Shown: piece after piece, positions 33,701-45,851 of the stretch
Position numbering within the stretch: position 1 is the first letter of the stretch
How the letters are laid out: each line of letters begins with the position of its first letter
Assembly (NCBI GenBank): GCA_028564925.1
Contig: CM053029.1
Location: 39,126,253 to 39,190,252 of the forward strand
Reading direction: 5' to 3'
Length of the DNA: 64,000 nucleotides
Source: Lithobates sylvaticus
Lineage: Eukaryota; Chordata; Amphibia; Anura; Ranidae
Position numbers and translations under genes: made by a program
The notes under the pieces: model-generated
What the model saw: the letters and a program-made list of their open reading frames with translations, nothing else
Databases searched by the model: none
Told to the model about the DNA's origin: nothing

Positions 33701-36700
33701 CACGAAGGGACTATCCCGCGGGATTATCCGCTGGACCGAAGTCCAACGGATAATCCCCTCGTGTGTGGGCGCCGGCGGACTTTTTTTGGCCAAAGTACGG
33801 CGGACTAAAGTTTTAAGTTTTGTTTTAAAATTATCCGCTGGACTTGGCAGTCCAGCGGACAATCCGGCCGTGTGTAGTATGGTCCGGCGGACCAAAAAGG
33901 ACGCATGCTCAGTAGCAAGTATTTTTCTAGTATTTTTCGTTTTCTAGTCCCGTCGCACGTGCTGTACGTCATCGCGTGAACCGTCGGACTTTTTGCGTGA
34001 TCGTGTGTGGTCAAGTCCGTTCGCTTTTTAGTCCAGCGGACCCAGCTGGAAAGTCCAGCGGATTGTTCGCTGGACTTAGGTCCGCCGGGAAAAGTCCCTT
34101 CGTGTGTACGCGGCATTAGAAGTACTGCCAGACCTGCTCATGTTCTAGGTCAACTCAGATGGCAGCTTGCCATCATGACAGACGATGGGTGTGGGGCGGG
34201 GCTCAGAGGCGCCACCACAAAATCGTCATGTTTCACCCAAGCATTGGGCTTCCTCAGGACACTGAAAGGAGGGCTCGCCAACTTGTATCACATGTACAGC
34301 TGCATCAGATTCGGTGTGCACCAGTTTTAGTAAATCTCCCCGCACTGTGCTTTTCATTGGTCAAAGCAGAAATTAGACTTTCCCTCAGAAAGCACAGTTT
34401 TGAAGATTGTTAAAGTTATATAGTGCTTAATGAGACACTTATTATCAGGGCCGCTGATAGGGGGGGGGGGCACCAGTCCTCCTGTAGGGGGAGCTGTGCC
34501 CTCCTGCTCCCCCCTGTACTGTACTATTCTAACCACTGTACTGTGCCCTCCTGTCACCCATACTGTACCTTCCTGCCCCCCCCCCCTGTACTGTGCCCTC
34601 CTGCACCCCTGTACTGTACAGTTCTAACCACTGTACCTTCCTGCCCCGGTACTTTGCCTTCCTGCTCCCCCTTGTACTGTACTATTCTAACCACTGTACT
34701 GTGCCCTTCTGCCCCCATACTGTACCTTCCTGCCCCCATACTGTGCCCTGTACTGTACCTTCCTACCACTGTACATGCCCTCCTGCCCCCCATACTGTAC
34801 CTTCCTGCCCCCCGTACTGTGCCCTCCTGCCCCCCGTACTGTGCCCTCCTGCCCTCCCTACTGTTCCCCTCTGTACTGTACCCTCTTAAACCACTGTACT
34901 GTGCCCTTCTGCCCCCCCATACTGTACCTTCCTATCCCTCCTGTACGATGCCCTCCTGCTGCCCCTATACTGTACCTTCCTAACCACTATACTGTGCCCT
35001 CCTGCCCCCGTACTGTCCCCCCCTGTACTGTATCCTCCTAACTCAGGTACTGTGCCCTCCTACACACCGCACCTGTAGATTCAGGTCAGTGTTTAACCCA
35101 TTAGGCATTAGCCTGTTAAGTCTATAAATCCACTTATTCTCATATTGTAAAAGAATCCTATCGAGGTCCCTTTATCTTGTTGGTAACTGTGGTAATTTTT
35201 ACAAATTTCGATTTAGTTTTAGTCATAGTCTTTTGATTATGAAGGAAGGAAGAAAAAGGAAGGAAGGAAAAGGAATAATGGTAAAGGGAAGGAAGGGGGA
35301 GGAAGGGGATGGAAGGAAGGTAAACATAAGGAGTGAGGAAGAGAAAGGAAGCAAAAGGAAGGAAGGAAATAGAAGGTAGGAAACAGTGTTACTTTTGAGG
35401 TCAAATTTAGTTTAGTTTTAGTCATAGTCTTTTGACTAAAATGGCATTTTAGTTTTAGTGGTATTTTAGTGATCTGACTTGTTTTAGTCATATTTTAGTT
35501 GACTAAAATGTCCATTACCAGTGTTAATTTTGTCAACGCAAATATTTTTGTCGACCAAATTTACACTGGAAGGACGGTAGGGGGAGGAAGGGGAAGGAAG
35601 ATAAAGATAAGGAGGAAGGAAAGTAAAGGTAATGAGGAAAGAAGGGGAAGGAAGTGGAAGGAGGGTAAAAACAAAGAAGGGAGGAAGGAAGAGATAAGGA
35701 TGAAGGAAGAGAAAGGAAGGGGAAGGAAGGAAGAGATAAGGAGCAAGGAAGGAAGGAAGGTACAAAAAGAGGAAGGAAGGGGAAGGAGGGTAAAGACAAA
35801 GAAGGGTGGAAGGAAGGAAGAGATAAAGAGGAAGGAAGAGAAAGGAAGGGGAAAGGAAGGAAGAGATAAGGAGGAAGGATTAGAAAGGAAGAAAAAGGAA
35901 GGGGAAGGAAGGAAGGTTAAAAGGAGGAAGGAAGGGGGAGGAAGGAAGGAAGAGAAAGAACGGAAGGAAAAGACAGGAAGAGAAAGGAAGGAAAAGAAAG
36001 GAAGAAAGGAAAAAAATATGGTTAAAGGAAGAAAAAGGAAGGGAGGTAGAGAAAGGAAGGTAAAGATAAGGATGAAGGAAAATAAAAGGAAGGGAGGAAA
36101 GGAGAAAGAGGGAAGAAAAGAAGGAAGGAAGAAAGGAAAGAAGAGAGGAATGAGGGAAGGGAAGGAAGGATAGAAAGGTAAAGGGAAGGAAGGAAGGGGA
36201 TGGAAGTAAGGTAAAGATAAGGAGGGAGGAAGGAAGGGAAACTAAGGAAGGAATAGAAAGGACGGGAGGAAAAAGGGGAGGAAAAAAAGAAAGGGAAGGA
36301 AGCAGTGTTAATCTTGATGTCAAAGTTCGATTTAGTTTTAGTCAGTCATTTTACTAATTTGCCATTTTTGTTTTAGTCATATTTTAGTCAAGTCAAATCT
36401 CCAGAACCAGTTTTAATTTCATCACTGAAAATATTTTAGTTAAATAAATTAACACTGGAAGGAAGGAAGGACTAGAAAGGAGGTAAAGGAAGAGAGGAAG
36501 GAAGGAAAGAAGAAAAATGGAGGAAGGAAAGGAGGAAGATAAGTAGGTAAAGATAAGGAAGAAGGAAGGAAGGAAGGAAGGAAGGAAGGAAGGAAGGAAG
36601 GAAGGAAGGAAGGAAGGAAGGAAGGAAATACATAGTATTCTAATATCCAGTTGGTTTTCGCAGGTCAAGGAAAAAAGAAGCCACACTATCAGCTGCTGAA

Positions 36701-39700
36701 TGTTCACATCTACAAACCCTTATATTGAATTCTACAATGAAAACGTGAGTTTTATGAATTGTCTGCTTGCCTTATTTTTTAGTATAAAGGTGTGAGAACA
36801 TTATGCAGTCTATTTTTAAAACACCTCTAGAATTCACGCAGCCCTCCCAAACTATCTCCGTATTATGTGCAATATATTCTTCCTAGAATCATCAGCCCCA
36901 TCCAGTGGCCATAATGCTGTATTTTCCCAATTGAGCTGTTTCAGGAAAATACTGCATTATGACCACTAGATGGGACTTTATTTCATAAGAAATAAACATA
37001 TTAGACACATTACGTGGATTATTCAGGACTGTTGTGCAAATGTTGTGACATTCACACAGAGATTTTATTTTTTATAAATAGACTTCAAAGTTTTGCTAAA
37101 GAATAATTTTTATCAATATATGTTTATTATCATTCTATGTTATAAACTGTATCAATTCCACCTTTTACAAATAAAATGATACTTAGTGCCATCTAGTGGC
37201 CAAATGCTGTATCTTCCATTTTAAATCAATGAAAAACATTTAACCAGCGTAGGGAATACCCTAATAACATTTGCAGTTTTTTTTTTGCCCCAGTTGCAGA
37301 GAATTAACATGCATGTGTTTTTACTGGGAGAACAACACTCACCAGCCACTTTATTAGGTACACCTGTTCAATAGCTTGGTAACACAAATTGCTAATCAGC
37401 CAATCACATGTCAGCAATGCAATGCAATGCATTCAGGCATCTAGAGGTGGTGAAGACCACTTTCAAAAGTTGAAACTGAGCATCAAAATAGGGAAGAAAG
37501 GGGATTTAAGTGGCTTTGAATGTGGCATGGTTGTTGGTGCAAGACAGGCTGGTTTGAGTATTTAAAAAACTGCTGATCTACTGGGATTATTTACGCTCAA
37601 TCATCTCTCGGGTTTACAAAGAATGGTCCAAAAAAGAGAAAATATCCAGTGAGCGGCATTTGTGTGGAGGAAAATGCCTTGTTGATGTCAGAGGAGGATG
37701 GGCAGACGAGTTCCAGATGATAGAAAGGCAACAGTAACTCAAATAACCACTCGTTACATCCAAGGCACAACACATCGAACCTTGAAGCAGATAAGCTACA
37801 GCAGCAGAAGACCACACCGGGTGACACTCCTGTCAGCTAAGAACAGGAAACTGAGGCTACAATTTGCACAGGCTCACCAAAATTGGACAAGAAGATTGGA
37901 AAAACGTTGCCTGGTCTGATGAGTCTCAATTGAGTCAGCTGCGACATTCAGATGGTAGGGTCAGAATTTGGTGTGAACATGAAAGCATGGATCCATCCTG
38001 CCTTGTATCACCGGTTCAGGCTGGTGGTGGGGGTGTAATGGTGTGGGGGATATTTCCTTGGCACTCTTTGGTCCTCTTAGTACCTATTGAGCATTGTTTA
38101 AATGCCACGGCCTACCTGAGTATTGTTGCTGACCATGTCCATCCCTTTATGACTACAGTGTCCCCATCTTCTTCTGATGGCTCCTTCCAGCAGGATAATG
38201 CACCATGTCACAAAGCTCCGATCATCTCACCACTGGACAATGAGGTCACTGTACTCCAATGGCCTCCACACTCACCACATCTCATCCAATAGAGCACCTT
38301 TGGTGATGTAGTGGAACGGAAGATTGGCATCATGGATGTGCAGCCAACAAATCTGCAGCAACTGCGTGATGCTATCAGGTCACTATGGAGAAAAATCTCT
38401 GAGAAATGTTTCCAACACCTTGTTGAATCGATGCCACGAAGAATTAAGGCGGTTCTGAAGGCAAAACAAGGTCCAACTCGGTACTATCAAGGTGTACCTA
38501 CTAGAGTGGCCAAAGAGTGTATACCCCTAGGTGTCGCCCTGCGATTTGCAAAGTCTAGGTGTAAAATTCTCACTTGGTCTCTAAGACAAATGTGTGGAAA
38601 ACTCTGGAAAGTTTGAAAGAGGAACTTCACTCTTTGATATCCCCCCATAACCTTTTTAAAACGTTTATGTATGAAAAACCATACTCGCACCTCCTGCGAT
38701 CCAGCTGTGTTCTCCACCACTGCACAGGGGGGTTTTGAGTTAGCTAACCATTTGCAGGACCCTTGGCAGTGTTACCAACCTCCCGCAGAATTTTTACTGC
38801 CAAAACATGGTACATCTACTGGCAGACAGTGACAGCTGCTGCTCCATTTTTTTGGAGGGGGGCGGCAAACTACCCGACACCCCCCCGTTCGATCAGTCAG
38901 TCCATCCGTCAGTTAAACCCTACCCCCCGCTCAGTAAACCAAATAGCCCCCCCCCGTCACTCGCCCATCCACTCACCAGCCCCGCACTTACCCCATCTCG
39001 GTCGCGGCCCGTTCGTCTTCCCCCTGTGTCTTCTCCTCCTTGGCAGCTTCCTCTTCGGCAGCCAATACGCTCGTTTTTCCTCTTGGCCAATCAGGTCTTA
39101 AGTCCGGCTTCCTGATTGGCCGGGAGGAGAAACAGGAAGACATTAGCAAATATTAATTCGCTATTGTCACACAACTGGATGGGCTGAGCCCACCCTTTTT
39201 TGAAGCTAGCTAGAGCCTCAGGCTCTAATCACGCTTCCAAAAAAAAAAACATTGGAATCCATGCGTCCGGCACCCTGCATTTAGATTAGGGGAATATTTA
39301 GCAGACTAAGGGGAACAAATAAGAAAAGTTCAGTATTAGCAATGGCTGCTGTTCCATTAGGGGCACAGGGGCGCCACCCTCCTAATCTCCATGCAGGGCG
39401 CCAGATGCATGGATTCCAATTGTTTTTTCCTTCCTTTCTCTTCCTTCATCCTTATCTCTTCCTTCCTCCCTTCTTTGTTTTTACCCTCCTTCCACTTCCT
39501 TCCCCTTCTTTCCTCATTACCTTTACTTTCCTTCCTCCTTATCTTTACCTTCCTTCCCCTTCCTCCCCCTATTGTCCTTCCAGTGTAAATTTGGTCGACA
39601 AAAATATTTTCGTTGACAAAATTAACACTGGTAATGGAGATTTTAGTCGACTAAAATATGACAAAAACAAGTCAGATCACTGAAATACCACTAAAACTAA

Positions 39701-42700
39701 AATGCCATTTTAGTCAAAAGACTATGACTAAAACTAAATCGAAATTTGACGTCAAAAGTAACACTGTTTCCTTCCTTCTACTTCCTTCCTTTCTCTTCCT
39801 CCCTCCTTATGTTTACCTTCCTTGCATCCCCTTCCTCCCCATTAGGCAAGCAGACAATTCATAAAACTCACGTTTTCATTGTAGAATTCAATATAAGGGT
39901 TTGTAGATGTGAACATTTAGCAGCTGATAGTGTGGCTTCTTTTTTCCTTGACCTGCGAAAACCAACTGGATATTAGAATACTATGTTTTTCCTTTCTTCC
40001 TACCTTCCTTCCTTCCTTCCTTCCTTCTTCCTTATCTTTACCTACTTATCTTCCTCCCTTCCTTCCTCCATTTTTCTTCTTTCCTTCCTTCCTCTCTTCC
40101 TTTACCTCCTTTCTAGTCCTTCCTTCCTTCCAGTGTTAATTTATTTAACTAAAATATTTTCAGTGATGAAATTAAAACTGGTTCTGGAGATTTGAGTTGA
40201 CTAAAATATGACTAAAACTAAAATGGCAAATTAGTAAAATGACTGACTGAAACTAAATCGAAATTTGACATCAAGATTAACACTGCTTCCTTCCCTTTCT
40301 TTTTTTCCTCCCCTTTTTCCTCCCATCCTTTCTATTCCTTCCTTAGTTTCCCTTCCTTCCTCCCTCCTTATCTTTACCTTACTTCCATCCCCTTCCTTCC
40401 TTCCCTTTACCTTTCTATCCTTCCTTCCCTTCCCTCATTCCTCTCTTCTTTCCTTTCTTCCTTCCTTCTTTTCTTCCTTTTTTCTCCTTTCCTCCTTCCT
40501 TTTTTTTTTTTTACCAAAAATATGTAGAAGAATACGTATTGGCCTAAACTGAGGAAAAAAAAATATTTTTTATATATTTTTGGGGGATATTTATTATAGC
40601 AAAAAGTAAACAATAATGTGTTTTTTTCAAAATTGTCGCTCTTTTTTTGTTTATAGCACAAAAAATAAAAACCGCAGGGGCGATCAAATACCACCAAAAG
40701 AAAGCTCTATTTGTGGGAAAAAAAGGACGTCAATTTTGTTTGGGAGCCACGTCGCACGACCGTGCAATTGTCAGATAAAGCTACGCAGTGCCGAATCACA
40801 AAAAGTGGTCTGGTCTTAAGCCAGCAAAATGGTCGGAGCTGAAGAAGTTAATGCAACCGGACAGACACTGAGCTGAGACTGCCCAGGAAGCAGGAGAACG
40901 ACGACTCAGCCATCTACCCCGATCGACTGTATCTTCTACCTTCTATACCAGTATGTACTGAGGCTGGGGGGGGACTGGGATCATACCCCGCCATAGGCCC
41001 TATCGTGGGTGAGTGACGGGGTGCCACTGAGTATTGGGGTTTGCATAGCAATTAACCACTTCCCGACCGGCGCACGGCCATGTACGTCGGCAGAATGGCA
41101 CGGACAGGCAAAAGGGCGCACAGGTACGTCCCTTTAAGATTGCCGCCGTGCCATTGCGTGCGCCGGTCGGGACCCCTGTGAGTCCGGTCGCGGGTCCCGC
41201 GGACTCGATCGCCGTGGGGATACCCGCGATCGTCTCACAGGATGGCTGAACAGGGAGATGCGGAAGTAAAAAGCATCTCCCCGTTCTGCCTAGCAACAAG
41301 TGACACTGATCTCTGCTCCCTGTGATTGGAGAAGAGATCAGTGTTCACTAAAACACAGCCACACCCCTCACAGTTAGTAACACGCCCCTAAGAACACTTA
41401 ACCCCTACACTGCCACCCCCTGGTTAACCCCGTCACTGCCAGTGTCATTTACACAGAAATCTGCACTGATTGCTGTATAAATGACAATGGTCCCAAAAAT
41501 GTGTCAAAAATGTCCGATGTGTCCACCATAATGTCGCAGTCACAATAAAAATCACTGATCGCCGTCATTACTAGTAAAAAAAAAATTATTATTAAAAATG
41601 CTATAAAACTATCCCCTATTTTGTAAACGCTATAACTTTTGCGCAAACCAATCAATAATCGCTTATTGCGATTTTTTTTTTTTTTACCAAAAATATGTAG
41701 AAGAATACGTATCGGCCTAAACTGAGGAAAAAAAAAATATTTTTTATATATTTTTGGGGGATATTTATTATAGCAAAAAGCAAAAAATATTGCATTGTTT
41801 TCAAAATTGTCGCTCTATTTTTGTTTATAGCGCAAAAAATAAAAACCGCAGGGGCGATCAAATACCTCCAAAAGAAAGCTCTATTTGTGGGAAAAAAAGG
41901 CACGACCGCGCAATTGTCAGTTAAAGCGACGCAGTGCCGAATCGCAAAAAGGGGCCTGGTCCTTTGGCTGCCAATTGGTCCGGGGCTGATGTGGTTAATG
42001 AGTTGTAGATATAGTAATATTTAGCAGGGGGTTCCCTTATACTGAAAAGTTACTTCAAGGGTTACTCCTTGTTGAAAATGTTGAAAAAAGCTGATCTGGG
42101 CACTTCCTACCTGTCCCTTCCTCTGGAGGAATCAAGCCCAGCAACGTCCCCACCCACCCCCCCCCAAACAACTGGACGGACACTGAACTGAGACTGCCCA
42201 GGAAGCAGGAGAACGACGACCCTGCCATCTATCCTGAGCCACTGTATCTTCTACCCTCTATACCAGTATGTACTGAGGCTGGGGTGGGGGGGGGACTGGG
42301 ATCATACCCCGCCATAGGCCCTATCGCGGGCGAGTGACGGGGGGCGCCACTGAGTATTAGGGTTTCATAGCAATTAATGCAATCATTTCCTAACTCCCCT
42401 TCTCATCTGTGGACAAAAAAGAATTCAGGTTGTTGACTTTTTTTTTTTTTCTGCAGATTAAAAAAAGAAGAATTTTTTAGGACAGTTAAAGCACTACAAG
42501 GATGTCCTTGGATCGAGAACCAAACAGAACACAAGCTGTTGCAGTAAGTATGTGGAGCACAGATACTGTTTGCTTTTACGAAATAAATACAAGTATCAGC
42601 ACTATTTAAATGGATAAAACAAATAATTGGTCATGGGGCCTGGATTAAATATGCCATTGTCTGCCCACTTAAGCCCCGTACACACGATCAGATTTTCCGA

Positions 42701-45700
42701 CGGGAAATGTTCAATGTCAGGCTGTTGGCGGAAAATCTGACCGTTTGCACGTTCCATCGGACAATTGTTGTCGGATTTTCCGCAGGACAAATGTTGGATG
42801 GCAGGCTTTAAAATTTTCCGCGGACAAATTTCTGTTGTTGGATTTTCCGATCATGTGTACACAAGTTCGTTGAACAAAACTACAAACATGCATGCTCAGA
42901 AGCAAGGACGAGCCAGAAGCGGTCAGTCTTGTAAACTAGCGTTCGTAATGGAGAATTAACATTCGTGACGTGACAAATTATGAAATCTGGAAATGCCGCT
43001 CACAATTCTCTTCTTCTTTAATGGGATAATAATGAAGCTGCTTTGCTGGTAGACATGTGCAATTCGTTTAGTTTTTAACGAATCGTTCGAATCGTACGAA
43101 TCCGATTAACGAATCAATCGAATCGAACGAATCCGAAAAACAACGAAAATCCGAAAAAAACTAATTAGAAACAACGAATGTACGAATGACGAAAATCCGA
43201 AAAACGAAAACAGGAACAACGAAAATGAACGAAAAAATTCGTACATTCGTAACTTTTTCTTTTTTGTTGAATTGGTAATTTTCCGTGTCCCTTACAATGG
43301 TGCTGCTTAACGTGCTTCGAAAGGACTGAACAAAAAAATTCGTACATTCGTAACTTTTTTTTTCGATTCGTAACTTTTTTTTTTTTCGATTCATAACTTT
43401 TTTTTTTTCGATTCGTAATTTTCCGGGTCTCTTACAATGGCGTTGCTTAACGTACTTCGAATGGATTGAACAAAAAAATTCGTAAATTCGTAACTTTTTT
43501 TTTTCGATTCGTAACTTTTTTTTTCGATTCATATCATAACTATTTTTTTTGGATTCGTAAATTATTAAAATGTAATAATAGCATACACATTACATAAAAT
43601 TATGAATTATGCTCCGATTACAATATATTTTTTTATTTTTATGATATCACATCTACTTTATATTTTTTCACTACTTACTATTTAGACAGCACAGTTATTC
43701 ATAGCATTACAATAAATAACACGTTATCTCCTCCGATTCCGCAACATGGCTGGTTGACGAACGGCTGTTCAGAAACGAACTGAAAAGCGCAAAATGAAAA
43801 GCGCAAATGAAAAGCGCGAATCAACACTCACCAAGCTTCTACTAACACAAAATTAGCAGAAGGAGCCCAAAGGGTGGCACTAAAGAGCTGAAAAACCACA
43901 TAGTACGTCACTACGTTTGTGTTTGTTGGCCGAAAATTCCTTGCCGTTTGTATGCAAGACAAATTTGGGCCAACACCCTTCGGACAAAAGTCCACGGTTT
44001 TGTTGGCCAACAATCCGATCGTGTGTACGAGGCTTAAGGCTGTATTTTAACCCATTAAAGATGAGCTTTGGGTCTTCAGGTGAAAACATACAGTGGATAT
44101 AAAAAGTCTACACACCCCTGTTAATATGTCAGGTTTCTGTGATGTTAAAAAATGAGACAAACATAAATCATTTCAGAAATTTTTCCACCTTTAATGTGAC
44201 CAATAAACTGTACGACTCAGTTGAACAACGAACTTAAATCTTTTAGGTGGAGGGAAGTAAAAATAAAAAAAAATAAAATAATACGGTTGCATAAGTGTGC
44301 ACACCCTTAAACTAATACTTTATTGAAGCGCCTTTTGATTTTATTACAGCACTCAGTCTTTTGGGTATGAGTCTATCAGCATGGCACATCTTGACTTGGC
44401 AATAGGGATGAGCCGAACACCCCCGGTTCTGTTCACAGCAGAACATGCAAACAGGCAAAACATTTATGCAAACAACGTTAAAGTCTATGGGACACGAACA
44501 TGAAAAATCCATAGTGCTAATTTTAAAGGCTTATATGCAAGTTTTCTCCCTAAAAAGTCTGGGTCCTGCTCCAGGGGACATGTATCAATGCAAAAAAAGT
44601 TTTAAAAACTGAAGTTTTTTTGGGAGTGATTTTAATAATGCTTAAAGTGAAACAATAAAAATGTAATATTACTGTAAATATCGTGTCTGGGGGGTGTCCT
44701 TAGTCTGCCTGTAAAGTAGCGCATCTTTCCCGTGTTCATAACAGTACTGCAGAAAAATGAAATTTCTAAAGGAAAAAATGATATTCAAAATTGCTTGCGG
44801 CTGCAATGTATTGCCGGATCCAGGCAATATACATAAAAATATCATTGAAAAAAATTGTCGTGAGTCCCCCCCCCCCCCCCCAGTCCAAAACAAAATGTAA
44901 ATAAAAATGCATAAAAATCCATACCAGGCCCTTCAGGTCTTATTATTAGTTAGTTAGGTATTCTTTTGAATTCTTTTGAATTTTTTGATGTTCTATATAT
45001 ATATATATCTATATAATAACTAACTATTAAATTATAGGTATTGGAATTTCCTTTCAAATCTGGCTGTTAGTGAACATAACAAATAAGAATTTATCCAATG
45101 TTGCAAATTATCCGAAACAACGAATGCCGCATCTAAACAAAATGGAACAAATTAATAATAATAATAAAAACGTTTTATTATTATTGTTATTTATTATTAT
45201 TAATTTGTTACGTTCCATTCGTTTAGATGCCGCATTTGTTACTTCGGATAATTTGTAACTTCGGATAAATTCTTATTCGTTGCAAGCTGCTGACCTGGAC
45301 TGTTCAACTCTGCCTTGTGCCTATCCTGCATCTGCACCAGCCTATCTGTATCCTTCACTGGCTCCGGTTCCTCCGCCAGTATGTCCGGGCCTGGTATTCT
45401 TGCATTCCAGACGCACGCCAGCAGCTGTTAGCAAGAGACTTTCCAGGCATCCATCCCACCCTGAGCTCTGGCATTCCCTGTCACCTTACCAGGGACTCCA
45501 GAACCAGGGCTGTAGGGGAGGCCTTCCTCAACTTTTCAGGCACCACCACCAGGTGCGTTACAGTACCGTATCTATGGAGCGGCAGAGTATTCACCCTAGG
45601 ACAGGAAGTGTGTTAGAACTACAATAACACTCCCCCTTTCATCATCTCTATAACATATTAGGAGAGGTGTTGTGCAGCCTACATGACCATAAAACAAAAA

Positions 45701-45808
45701 AGCTTAGGGTGCCGACCCATGTCCCCATCCTGATTAACCACTTGCCACCCGGGCAATTTCTGACACTTCGCTTCTACATGTAAAGAAAATTACTTAGAAC
45801 CCCCAAAC

Positions 45809-45851
<43 letters not shown>

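Noticed and set aside
34423-35041. Plus-strand Cys/Pro/Tyr-rich frames
   Set aside because: Generated by the decayed TGTACTGTGCCCTCCTGCC repeat.
35499-36173. Lys/Glu/Arg-rich 224-codon frame
   Set aside because: Translation of the GGAA tract; low complexity with no flanking gene structure.
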